A stretch of DNA of 7,283 bases from an uncultured Actinoplanes sp. (GCA_934667465.1 CAKUMG010000271.1:1-7283), one strand, 5' to 3'; shown: positions 1 through 5,748, counted from the stretch's first letter. Made by a program: numbers and translations. The notes: generated by a model from the letters alone, not told the origin.

Positions 1-1
1 G

Positions 2-1432
2 CTGACCGGTGCGCCCGTGCCGCCCGACCCGCCCCCGCGCCTGCCCGAGCCGCCGGGGCTGACGCAGACCGCGCTCTTCGAGACGCATGCCGCCCCGCGC
101 CCGGCGGCCTCGGCCGGGGGGATCGAGCCGCTGGTCCGGGTCTATGCCGCCCAGCACGAGCGCATCGCCGCGATCGTCCGGGCTGACGCCGGTGCCGCGG
201 CCGCCGGTGGGCGGTCGGCGGCGTCGCGGCGGTTCGAGTTGCTGGTGGCGGCGGAGTCCGCGGGGGCGCTGATCGCGGTCGAGATGGGGCGGGCCGGGAT
301 CCCGTGGCGGGCCGATGTGCACGACGAGCTGCTGCGCGGGCTGCTGGGGCCGCCGCAGCCGGTGGGGCCGCCGCGGCGGCTGGCCGAGCTGACCGCACAG
401 GTCAACGCCGCGTTCGGGGTGCGGGGGCTGCATCTGGACTCGCCGGCCGAGGTGCTGCGGGCGTTCGCGCGCGCCGGGATCGAGGTGCCCAACACGCGCG
501 CCTGGGTGCTGCGCAAGGTCGAGCACCCCGCCGTCGAGCCGCTGCTGGAATACAAAGAGCTCTACCGGATCTGGACCGCCCACGGCTGGGGCTGGCTCGA
601 CTCCTGGGTGACCGGGGGCCGGTTCCGCACCGAATATGTACCGGGCGGCGTCGTCTCCGGCCGCTGGGCCACCCGCGGCGGCGGTGCCCTGCAGGTGCCC
701 AAGGTGGTCCGCCGGGCCGTGGTCGCCGACCCCGGCTGGACGTTCGTGGTCGCCGACGCCGGCCAGCTCGAGCCCCGGGTGCTGGCCGCGGTCTCCGGCG
801 ACTCCCGACTGGCCGCCGCGGGCGAGGCCGACGACCTCTATGCCGCGCTCGCCGCCGACTCGTTCGGCGGCGACCGCCCCAAGGCCAAGATCGCTCTGCT
901 CGGCGCCATGTACGGGCAGACCGGCGGTGCCGCGATCCCCGCGCTCGCCGTGCTCCGCAAGCGCTACCCGACGGCCTTCGAGTACGTCGAGGCCGCCGCC
1001 CGCACCGGTGAGGCGGGCGGCCTGGTCCGCTCCTGGCTCGGCCGCACCTGCCCGCCCGCCGCCTCCGCGTGGCGCGACGCCGGCCTCGACCCGCCCGAGG
1101 AGGTGGCCGGCACCGCCGACGTCCCGCAGGGCGGCGCCACCGGCCGCGCCCGGGGCCGTTTCACCCGCAACTTCGTCATCCAGGCCACCGCCGCCGAGTG
1201 GGCCCTGGTCCTGCTCGCCACCCTCCGCACCGAGCTCGCGGGCACCCGGGCCGAGATCGTCCTCTTCGTCCACGACGAGGTCGGCATCCACTGCCCCGCC
1301 GAGGACGCCGACACCGTGGTGGGCGCCGTCCGCCGCGCCGCCGGCCGCGCGGGCACCCTGATGTTCGGCACCACCGACGTCCGCTTCCCCCTCGACGTCG
1401 CCGTCGTCGACTGCTACGCCGATGCCAAGTAG
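2..1432 (+). CDS. Bifunctional 3'-5' exonuclease/DNA polymerase, family A (5' end outside window)
   Basis: This is the C-terminal part of a DNA polymerase I-like protein. The frame is open to the left edge, so the GTG at 17 is probably not the true start and most of the exonuclease domain lies upstream. Numbering from that GTG (471 aa), the polymerase signatures appear in order: a template-binding stretch at about 213-235 (SGRWATRGG); motif A at 245-261 with the metal-binding Asp247 (ADAGQLEPRVLA, compare DYSQIELRVLA); the O-helix at 286-300 (RPKAKIALLGAMYG, with Lys291 and Tyr299); RNFVIQATAAEW at 384-395; and motif C His-Asp-Glu at 419-421. These residues fit template-directed nucleotide addition in the cytoplasm. 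Motif A and the O-helix depart from classical Pol I: Tyr and Ser after the Asp are Ala and Gly, and Asn-Phe before the O-helix Gly is Leu-Leu. Actinobacteria carry such proteins beside true PolA. The role in the cell, probably repair, is inferred. Confidence 0.9.
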   Translation: MTGAPVPPDPPPRLPEPPGLTQTALFETHAAPRPAASAGGIEPLVRVYAAQHERIAAIVRADAGAAAAGGRSAASRRFELLVAAESAGALIAVEMGRAGIPWRADVHDELLRGLLGPPQPVGPPRRLAELTAQVNAAFGVRGLHLDSPAEVLRAFARAGIEVPNTRAWVLRKVEHPAVEPLLEYKELYRIWTAHGWGWLDSWVTGGRFRTEYVPGGVVSGRWATRGGGALQVPKVVRRAVVADPGWTFVVADAGQLEPRVLAAVSGDSRLAAAGEADDLYAALAADSFGGDRPKAKIALLGAMYGQTGGAAIPALAVLRKRYPTAFEYVEAAARTGEAGGLVRSWLGRTCPPAASAWRDAGLDPPEEVAGTADVPQGGATGRARGRFTRNFVIQATAAEWALVLLATLRTELAGTRAEIVLFVHDEVGIHCPAEDADTVVGAVRRAAGRAGTLMFGTTDVRFPLDVAVVDCYADAK

Positions 1433-1497
1433 GTGAGGCTCACGCGTTCAGTTGCCGGGTCCGCCGGTCGATAGGCAGCTGGGAGCGATGGTCTCGC

Positions 1498-1505
1498 AAG
1501 GAGGG
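1498..1505 (+). promoter_or_regulatory. Strong ribosome binding site for the 83-aa membrane protein
   Basis: AAGGAGGG lies 7 nt before the ATG at 1513. It is close to a full anti-SD match and the best in the window. It fixes the start and is the main reason to believe this small gene. Confidence 0.75.
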
Positions 1506-1512
1506 ACACCTG

Positions 1513-1764
1513 ATGGAAGAGCCGGCGTACTTGCTGGTCTCGGTCGTCGCAGTTGTCGCCGGCTTCGTGGTTCTCTACTTCCTGATCCGGACAGCGGTCA
1601 AGAAGGGCGTCGTCGCGGCGCTCGACCACATCGCGAACCGGACGACGCAACCGACCGGCGCGCACGCCGAGCCCGGCAGGACGTGCGACTCGAACGTGAT
1701 CCATGCCGCGCACAGCTACATGACCTTCGCCGGGCCCGAACTGTGCCCTGGCATCGAGCGCTGA
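1513..1764 (+). CDS. Small single-pass membrane protein (83 aa), hypothetical
   Basis: I do not recognise a named family. The ATG follows a near-perfect SD. The protein opens with MEEPAY, then one hydrophobic helix at about 6-25 (LLVSVVAVVAGFVVLYFLI), then a basic amphipathic stretch (RTAVKKGVVAALDHI, 26-40). The 'AV-K-GV-AAL' wording recurs in small bacterial membrane proteins of unknown function. The remaining 43 residues are polar, with two cysteines (58 and 78) and two histidines (64 and 67). The first residues are acidic and the region after the helix is basic, so an outside N-terminus and cytoplasmic tail is likely (inference). It starts 80 bp after the polymerase stop, with no shared function visible. 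The codons after residue 45 look less typical, so the tail may be poorly conserved. Confidence 0.65.
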   Translation: MEEPAYLLVSVVAVVAGFVVLYFLIRTAVKKGVVAALDHIANRTTQPTGAHAEPGRTCDSNVIHAAHSYMTFAGPELCPGIER

Positions 1765-1877
1765 GCGAACGGCGAGAACGCCCCGGCGGCGTCGCGACCC
1801 TACCGGAGCCGACATCGCGTGATGCGGATCCGCAACGTTTCTCGCGCTCCGGGAACCTGCCGGGCCATGATCAGGGC
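1765..1877 (+). other. Intergenic region with a 12-bp perfect palindrome at 1823-1834
   Basis: This non-coding gap precedes the DinB-family gene. It holds a short GC hairpin just after the small membrane protein stop (GGCG-AGAA-CGCC, 1771-1782) and a perfect palindrome, TGCGGATCCGCA, at 1823-1834, about 58 bp before the DinB start. The palindrome could be an operator half-pair or chance. No convincing -35/-10 pair was found. Confidence 0.3.
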
Positions 1878-1882
1878 GGAGG
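1878..1882 (+). promoter_or_regulatory. Ribosome binding site for the DinB-family gene
   Basis: GGAGG, within GGCGGAGGTGGGA, lies 9 nt before the ATG at 1892. It supports that start codon. Confidence 0.6.
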
Positions 1883-1891
1883 TGGGAGCCG

Positions 1892-2380
1892 ATGCCGAGT
1901 ACGAAACGCAAGGACACCGGGCCCGCGTGGACGGTGCCCGATGAGAGGGCGACGCTGGTCGGGTTCCTCGACTATCTGCGGGAGGCGATCGCGGCGAAGG
2001 TTGCCGATGTGCCGGAACCTGCGGTGCGTACGCCCGGGGTGGACTCGGGGACCAACCTGCTGGGGCTGATCAAGCATGTGACCGCCGTCGAGCGGTTCTA
2101 CCTGCTCGGGGAGCCGATCAGCGACCTGCGCCGGACGTTCCGGCCCGCCAAGGCGGAGACCGTCGAGGGGCTGCTCGAGCGCTATCGAGAGACCGTGGCG
2201 GAGGCGAACGAGGTCGTGGCGACGTGGGACGACCTGACCCAGCCGGCGCCGCGGGCGGCGGGGCGGGGGCCGGCGCCGGCGCGGCGGTGGGTGCTGGTGC
2301 ACATGATCGAGGAGACCGGGCGGCATGCCGGGCACGCCGACATCCTGCGTGAGCAGATCGACGGGGCCACCGGGCGCTGA
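1892..2380 (+). CDS. DinB family protein (DUF664)
   Basis: A 162-aa protein of the size and pattern of the DUF664 branch of the DinB/YfiT four-helix-bundle superfamily. It opens with a DERATLVGFLDYLRE helix (17-31), followed by NLLGLIKHVTAVERFYL with His62, a variable middle, and the hallmark C-terminal helix HMIEETGRHAGHADILRE (137-154). His62 with the C-terminal histidines (137, 145, 148) are the likely metal ligands of the family's usual His triad. Characterised relatives are metal-dependent thiol transferases (mycothiol, bacillithiol), but most DUF664 members have no assigned substrate and I infer none here. The start is supported by GGAGG 9 nt upstream. The last codons (ATGR-stop) lie inside the first unit of a 41-bp tandem repeat, and the stop codon sits in that unit's hairpin loop. 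Confidence 0.85.
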   Translation: MPSTKRKDTGPAWTVPDERATLVGFLDYLREAIAAKVADVPEPAVRTPGVDSGTNLLGLIKHVTAVERFYLLGEPISDLRRTFRPAKAETVEGLLERYRETVAEANEVVATWDDLTQPAPRAAGRGPAPARRWVLVHMIEETGRHAGHADILREQIDGATGR

Positions 2381-2489
2381 TGCCCGGGGACGTGGCCCGT
2401 GACGATCCCACCGGGCGCCGACGCCCGAGGGCATGGCCCGTGACGATCCCACCGGGCGCCGGCGCCCGGGGCCATGGCCCGTGACGATC
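2367..2489 (+). repeat. Three tandem 41-bp repeats, each carrying a GC hairpin
   Basis: Units are at 2367-2407, 2408-2448 and 2449-2489, all exactly 41 bp. Each begins CCACCGGGCG and ends TGGCCCGTGACGATC. A decayed fourth copy may follow (TCACGGG from 2490). Each unit has an inverted repeat CGGGCG-N4-YGCCCG: 2371-2386, 2412-2427 and 2453-2468. In unit 3 it is a perfect 18-bp palindrome (2452-2469). The loop differs in each copy (CTGA, CCGA, CCGG) while the stem is kept; the G-T wobble of unit 1 is G-C in the others. The array starts inside the DinB coding end and stops about 40 bp before the next start. It may serve as a terminator or mRNA 3'-end stabiliser; there is no T-tract. Confidence 0.85.
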
Positions 2490-2519
2490 TCACGGGACAC
2501 ATCGGCCGCTGATGCTTGT

Positions 2520-2525
2520 TAGCGT
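2520..2525 (+). promoter_or_regulatory. Putative -10 element for leaderless transcription of the 453-aa gene
   Basis: TAGCGT fits the actinobacterial TANNNT -10 and ends 6 nt before the ATG at 2532. This would place the transcription start at or next to the A of ATG. No SD precedes the start, which agrees with a leaderless mRNA. The -35 is unclear (GGGACA at 2494-2499 gives a 20-bp spacer). Confidence 0.35.
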
Positions 2526-2531
2526 GCGGGC

Positions 2532-3893
2532 ATGAGAAGCGAGGTTGCTTTCGCCGCGGTGGTGGGAGCGGTGGCCGGTGCGGCGATCGCGGGGCGGCGC
2601 CGGGCGCGTACGGCTGTCGTCGGGGGTGTGGTTCTCGGCGCCGCGGAGGCGGTGGCGCGCGCGAGGCAGCGGCCCGGCGAGATCCCGGCCCTGTGGTCGC
2701 GGGTGCTGATGAGCGGCGCGCTCGCGGCACCGGTGGGATGGACCGGCGGGCGTCTCACCGGGGCGGGGCCGGTGGCGGTGGGGTTGGTCGCCGGGTCGAT
2801 TGCGGGGGCCCTGGGGTTGCGGCCGCAGAAGGTGGCGCTCGGTCCCGTCGTCGGCGCCGCAGTGGGAGCCGCGTGGCACCGGGCGGGCCGGCGCGAAATG
2901 CAAACGCGGCGCGGAACGCAGACGCAGCGAGGGGCGGAGACGCGGCGGGAAGCGCGCGCCGGGGAAAGGGCACGGCAGGCGGCGGTCGTGGCGGCGGGTG
3001 CGGTGGTCGCGTTCCGGGCCGTGTCGGCGGTGCTGTTCCGGGAACCGCAGGTGGATCTGCTGGCCGAGCGGGTCCGGGCCGAGGAGCTGCCGTTCGTGGT
3101 GCCGCTGGAGGCGCGCGCCAATCATGTCGGCACGGGCTATGTGCGGGAGCTGGCCGGTGTGCTCGGAGGCACGTACCAGGCGGATGTCGACGACGAGGGC
3201 ATCGTGGCCTCGCTCGACGACCTGGCCGGGCCGCAGTTCGATCCGGCGGGTGTGGATCCGCTGGTGCGCGAGTTCTACGAGCGGACCACACGGTTCCGGC
3301 TCGACGTCGTGCCCGAGTGGCGGCTGTGGGTGCGGCCGGGCTATCTGCTCTATCGCACGCTCGTGGCGCGGCCGCTGGGACAGGCGAACGTGCCGATGAA
3401 CCAGCGCGAGACCCTGCGGGGCGTCCGGAGCCGGATCGACACGATCACGCCCGACGGCACGGAGCTGATCGGGGTGCGCGGGTGGATCCGGTCGTTCGCC
3501 GAAACCGACGAGCCGATCTACGTGGGCATCTACACGACGTACCGGCACGACGGCCGCGGCTACGTCAGCGTGGGCTTCCCGGTGCCGCGGGGCAACTTCA
3601 CCGCCACGCTGCTGCCGCTGCCCCGCCCCGGCGGCGGGCTCGTGCTGACCAGCCGCAGCGCGCTGCCCCACCCGGGCCACTACCTGAGCTACATCGGCGA
3701 GGCGACGCGGGAGATCACCACGCTGGCCGTGCACGGCTTCACCGAGAGCCTGGACGTGTTCGTCACCGGCGGGGAGCTGCGGGCGGCGCATGCGTTCTCG
3801 CTGTACGGGCTGCCGTTCCTGACCCTGCACTACCGGATGCACCGCAAGTCTGTGCACCACGAGCCGGAACACCAGCGCGAGCCCGGGACTTGA
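2532..3893 (+). CDS. Membrane-anchored protein of unknown function (453 aa)
   Basis: I cannot name the family with confidence. Residues 1-116 are a run of short Ala/Gly/Val-rich hydrophobic segments (about 4-21, 26-42, 57-72, 78-96, 100-114) with glycine-zipper spacing such as [10 protein letters not shown]. Residues 119-148 are a charged Arg/Glu/Gln linker made of 6-residue repeats encoded by an 18-bp DNA repeat. A sixth hydrophobic segment follows at 149-168. The soluble C-terminal domain (170-440) has distinctive stretches ([18 protein letters not shown], 246-263; [17 protein letters not shown], 268-284; [21 protein letters not shown], split by no gap, 330-350). It has no recognisable enzyme motif; the late part looks beta-rich. 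The last six residues (QREPGT) are encoded by the first unit of the 18-bp downstream array. The ATG lacks an SD and may start a leaderless mRNA. Confidence 0.8.
   Translation: MRSEVAFAAVVGAVAGAAIAGRRRARTAVVGGVVLGAAEAVARARQRPGEIPALWSRVLMSGALAAPVGWTGGRLTGAGPVAVGLVAGSIAGALGLRPQKVALGPVVGAAVGAAWHRAGRREMQTRRGTQTQRGAETRREARAGERARQAAVVAAGAVVAFRAVSAVLFREPQVDLLAERVRAEELPFVVPLEARANHVGTGYVRELAGVLGGTYQADVDDEGIVASLDDLAGPQFDPAGVDPLVREFYERTTRFRLDVVPEWRLWVRPGYLLYRTLVARPLGQANVPMNQRETLRGVRSRIDTITPDGTELIGVRGWIRSFAETDEPIYVGIYTTYRHDGRGYVSVGFPVPRGNFTATLLPLPRPGGGLVLTSRSALPHPGHYLSYIGEATREITTLAVHGFTESLDVFVTGGELRAAHAFSLYGLPFLTLHYRMHRKSVHHEPEHQREPGT
2900..2953 (+). repeat. Three in-frame 18-bp repeats in the linker of the 453-aa protein
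   Basis: Three direct copies at 2900-2917, 2918-2935 and 2936-2953 follow the pattern GCAGACGCGGCGNGGAGC. Being 18 bp they keep frame, encoding six-residue units of the type [18 protein letters not shown] between the hydrophobic N-terminal block and the last membrane-like segment. They probably arose by slippage and lengthen a charged helical linker. Confidence 0.65.
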
Positions 3894-4069
3894 GCGCGAG
3901 CCCGGGACCGGGCGCGAACCCAGACTCGATCGCGCGCCCGGGATCAGGCGCGAACCCCGGATCAGGCGCGAACCCCGGATCAGGCGCGAGCCCCGGATCA
4001 GGCGCGAGCCCGGATCAGGCGCGAGCCCGGACTCGAGCGCGAGCCCGGAACCGGACGCGAGCCCGGTCA
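3873..4069. repeat. About 11 tandem 18-bp repeats filling a convergent intergenic gap
   Basis: Units are about 18 bp, with consensus AGGCGCGARCCCCGGATC on the plus strand. Examples are 3946-3963 and 3964-3981 (identical), 3982-3999 (one change), 4000-4016 (17 bp, one C lost) and 4017-4034. Outer copies are more diverged (3873-3890, 3892-3909, 3910-3927, 3928-3945, 4035-4052, 4053-4069), as expected for an array expanding from the middle. The array starts inside the last codons of the 453-aa gene and ends on the stop codon of the minus-strand lipoprotein gene, so it forms the whole 173-bp gap. Weak hairpins are possible (CTCG-AGCG-CGAG, 4032-4043). There are no spacers, so it is not CRISPR. 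It could limit read-through between the facing genes (inference). Confidence 0.85.
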
Positions 4070-4606
4070 GGGCGTGTAGAACATCGCGATCTTCGTGATC
4101 TCGCCGTCGACGGTGGTGACCGCGACCAGCTCCCCCTCGTTCGCGGACGCCCACTGCGCGAACGCCTTCGCGGTCATCGGGCAGGTGCCGCCCTTCTCGA
4201 CGTCCTCGCCCAGGCACACCGCGCCGTCCTCGCCCTCCCAGGTGCGGAACTCCGGGTCCGCCGCGACCGGCACGGTGACCTTGGAACGGCTGTCGTCCGT
4301 CGTCCATTCGGTGTTGCAGTCGGAGCCCGCGGGGTCCAGGCCCTCGGCCGCACAGGTCTCCGCATGGTCCAGGAAGTTGACCGGCTCGACGACGGCGGCC
4401 CTGTTCGTGGCGTCGTAGGAGAACAGTTTCGCCACCGTCTGCGCGTCGCCCCGGGTGAGGTCGGCGAAGCTGGGCGTGGGCGCGGCACCGCTGGGGGCCG
4501 CCCCGGCGCCGCCCGGTGCGGCGCCGGTCGTCGCGGCGGAGCTGCACCCGGCGGTCAGCAGGAACGCCGTCGTCAGAAGCGCGATCGTACGCAGCGGATG
4601 ACTCAC
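4067..4606 (-). CDS. Secreted lipoprotein, uncharacterised (179 aa)
   Basis: The GTG at 4606 gives a textbook lipoprotein signal peptide: MSHPLR, a hydrophobic core IALLTTAFLL, and lipobox LTAGC with the lipidated Cys21. A flexible Ala/Gly/Pro/Thr linker follows (22-46), then a compact domain of about 130 residues with four cysteines (85, 97, 131, 142) that could form two disulfides outside the membrane. The domain ends with a beta-like stretch (GELVAVTTVDGEITKIAMFYTP). I recognise no enzymatic motif; function unknown. A longer in-frame start at 4807 would overlap the VOC gene by over 160 bp and bury the signal peptide, so it is rejected. No SD is visible; TATCGT 7 nt before the GTG suggests a leaderless start. 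It lies 35 bp after the VOC gene. Its stop codon is the end of the 18-bp array. Confidence 0.85.
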   Translation of the reverse strand: MSHPLRTIALLTTAFLLTAGCSSAATTGAAPGGAGAAPSGAAPTPSFADLTRGDAQTVAKLFSYDATNRAAVVEPVNFLDHAETCAAEGLDPAGSDCNTEWTTDDSRSKVTVPVAADPEFRTWEGEDGAVCLGEDVEKGGTCPMTAKAFAQWASANEGELVAVTTVDGEITKIAMFYTP

Positions 4607-4613
4607 GCGCAGC

Positions 4614-4619
4614 ACGATA
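4614..4619 (-). promoter_or_regulatory. Putative -10 element for a leaderless lipoprotein transcript
   Basis: On the minus strand TATCGT (TANNNT) ends 7 nt before the GTG at 4606, in the 35-bp gap after the VOC gene. There is no SD in this gap. I found no convincing -35. Confidence 0.35.
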
Positions 4620-4641
4620 CATCGAGCCCGGTGCGGCCGCC

Positions 4642-5022
4642 CTACGGCGCCGGGGCCCGGCCGGCGATGATCACCCGGTTGCCGTCCGGGTCGAGGACCG
4701 TGGCCATCCGCTCCCCCCACGGCTGCTCGACCGGCTCCTGGACCACCTCGGCACCGCCGGCGCGCAGCCGCGCGAGCCCCGCATCGCAGTCCCGCGCGTA
4801 GACCCACAGCGTGACCCGGTCGTTGGCGAGCTCGCCCGGCTCGGTCTGCTGCCCGATCCCCAGGTGGGACCGCCCCAGCTCGAGGGACACATAGGCCGGC
4901 GGCCCCTCCTCCGGGAACCGGTAGGTCACCTCGCCGCCGAGCAGGTCACGGTAGAACCCGAGACTGCGCGCCAGGTCCGGCGTGGTCAGGATGGGGAACG
5001 CCTCCTCGAACATGCTCCCCAT
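4642..5022 (-). CDS. VOC family protein (glyoxalase/bleomycin-resistance fold)
   Basis: A 126-aa single-module VOC protein of usual length, with two beta-alpha-beta-beta-beta repeats. The first holds PILTTPDLARSLGFYRDLLGG (10-30), with the family signature FYRDLLG. The second holds ANDRVTLWVYARDCDAGLARL (66-86), then GAEVVQEPVEQPWGERMATVL (90-110) and DPDGNRVII (111-119). The family includes metal-dependent glyoxalases and dioxygenases and metal-free antibiotic-binding proteins such as bleomycin-resistance proteins. The PWGERMATVLDPDGN wording is common in the last group and their relatives, but the ligand cannot be told from sequence. It starts 13 bp after the F420 oxidoreductase stop on the same strand, so the two are probably one operon. 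A second ATG at 5013 (Met4) is possible; neither start has a clear SD. Confidence 0.88.
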   Translation of the reverse strand: MGSMFEEAFPILTTPDLARSLGFYRDLLGGEVTYRFPEEGPPAYVSLELGRSHLGIGQQTEPGELANDRVTLWVYARDCDAGLARLRAGGAEVVQEPVEQPWGERMATVLDPDGNRVIIAGRAPAP

Positions 5023-5035
5023 GGGACCACAGAAC

Positions 5036-5416
5036 TCAGTACGTGATGGCGATCCCGACGATCGGGTCGCGCTTGATGCGCAGCGTCTTGGCGGCCCAGT
5101 TCCCCAGCCGGGACAGCATGTAGCGCCGGGCCACGAGCTCCCGCGCCACCAGGGTCTCCCGCTCGTCGAGCACCCGCGCGGTCCCGGGCACCGTCGGCGC
5201 GCCTGCCGGGATCTTGCCGCGCAGGTCGCAGGGCGTGACCGTCACCTGCGGGTTGTTACGGATCCGCTTGACCTTCCACGCCTCGGCACCCGAGATGACG
5301 TACGTGGTGCCGCCGTCGGTCACCTGCCACACCGGGGTGGCGACGGGGGTGCCGTCCTTGCGGTACGTGGTCAGGCTGACGTACTTGCTCGACGTGACAT
5401 CCCCACCGGCGCTCAT
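5036..5416 (-). CDS. PPOX-class F420-dependent oxidoreductase (Rv2061-like, FDOR-B)
   Basis: A 126-aa protein with the split beta-barrel of the flavin/deazaflavin oxidoreductase superfamily. Diagnostic stretches are KYVSLTTYRKDGTPVATPVW (11-30), TTYVISGAEAWKVKRIRNNP (37-56), and QVTVTPCDLRGKI (57-69), which resemble the mycobacterial Rv2061 group. These proteins use coenzyme F420, which implies a host that makes it. They act in the cytoplasm, usually as homodimers, on largely unknown substrates; the substrate here cannot be assigned. The ATG at 5416 has no SD. A good -10 (TAGAAT) ends 7 nt before it, suggesting a leaderless mRNA. The start also overlaps the TGA of a 54-aa upstream ORF (ATGA), so translational coupling is an alternative. 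The VOC gene follows 13 bp downstream. Confidence 0.87.
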   Translation of the reverse strand: MSAGGDVTSSKYVSLTTYRKDGTPVATPVWQVTDGGTTYVISGAEAWKVKRIRNNPQVTVTPCDLRGKIPAGAPTVPGTARVLDERETLVARELVARRYMLSRLGNWAAKTLRIKRDPIVGIAITY

Positions 5417-5577
5417 GCCGATGATTCTAGGGGTCCCTCCGCTGCCGCGAGGTGACGAAGTCCCGCCGTTTCCGCCGGGTTCGGCGTCGGGCCGGCGCCA
5501 CCGAGGGTCGAGAGGCCGATGACCGCGGTGACGGTGGCGGTGGCGAGCAGGCGGCGCAGGGTGCGCTCGTGGGTCAT
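5413..5577 (-). CDS. Short ORF with a signal-peptide-like N-terminus (54 aa)
   Basis: The ATG at 5577 follows GGGAGA (5583-5588, 5-nt gap). The peptide opens MTHERTLRR, then a 19-residue hydrophobic run (LLATATVTAVIGLSTLGGA), then a Pro-rich stretch (GPTPNPAE). This is a Sec/Tat-style signal peptide or an N-terminal anchor. The first 35 codons end almost only in G or C, as real genes do here. From about codon 36 this breaks down (GAA, GGA, CTT, CGT, GCA, CTA, TCA), and that part also holds the -10 of the next gene. So it may be a small exported protein, or the remaining 5' end of a truncated gene. Its TGA overlaps the next ATG (ATGA). It lies 229 bp downstream of the RHS stop in the same direction. 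I do not recognise the sequence. Confidence 0.45.
   Translation of the reverse strand: MTHERTLRRLLATATVTAVIGLSTLGGAGPTPNPAETAGLRHLAAAEGPLESSA
5424..5429 (-). promoter_or_regulatory. Putative -10 element for the F420 oxidoreductase gene (leaderless)
   Basis: On the minus strand TAGAAT, a good housekeeping-sigma -10, ends 7 nt before the ATG at 5416. No SD is present at that start. A purine-rich GGAGGG lies further up (5435-5440) but is about 18 nt from the ATG, too far to act as an SD. No clear TTGACA is seen at the proper distance. Confidence 0.45.
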
Positions 5578-5748
5578 GCGGGTCTCCCGGTCTCGGGGTG
5601 ATGCGCCTGGCCGGCGCGGGTCCGAGATGACGCTATGGGAGTCGGTCGCGGCATCACATCGTCCGCCGTGCGGGCCTGCGCGCCGGTCGGCCGCCGGACC
5701 GGGCCGAGCGCATTACCCCGTACGGGAGGGTGAATGGCGGTGGGTCGA
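5578..5748 (-). other. Intergenic region between the RHS terminator and the 54-aa ORF
   Basis: I see no credible gene here. On the minus strand a TAGCGT (5630-5635) could be a -10 for the 54-aa ORF, about 50 nt before its ATG, with no recognisable -35. No tRNA, repeat array or insertion sequence end is visible. Confidence 0.35.

Noticed and set aside
1433..1443. GTGAG-G-CTCAC inverted repeat right after the polymerase stop, as a terminator
   Set aside because: The loop is one base and the stem five pairs, so it cannot form a useful hairpin.
1452..1477. TTGCCG ... TAGGCA as a promoter for the 83-aa gene
   Set aside because: The spacer is only 14 bp, too short for a standard promoter.
1851..1876. 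GGGAACC as an extracytoplasmic-sigma -35 box before the DinB gene
   Set aside because: No matching GTT-type -10 lies 15-17 bp downstream.
3873..4069. CRISPR array
   Set aside because: The units are directly adjacent with no spacers and only 18 bp long; no cas genes are present.
2490..4622. 710-codon open frame on the minus strand
   Set aside because: It lies opposite the 453-aa gene and in another frame over the lipoprotein gene. The translation is Arg/Pro/Gly-rich with no motifs, a common artefact in high-GC DNA.
2516..4801. 761-codon open frame on the plus strand
   Set aside because: It shadows the 453-aa gene in another frame and runs through the repeat array and antisense to two supported genes. 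Its composition is Arg/Gly/Ala-rich and has no domain.
4607..4807. N-terminal extension of the lipoprotein to a start at 4807
   Set aside because: It would overlap the VOC gene and place 67 Arg/Gly-rich residues before an ideal lipoprotein signal peptide.
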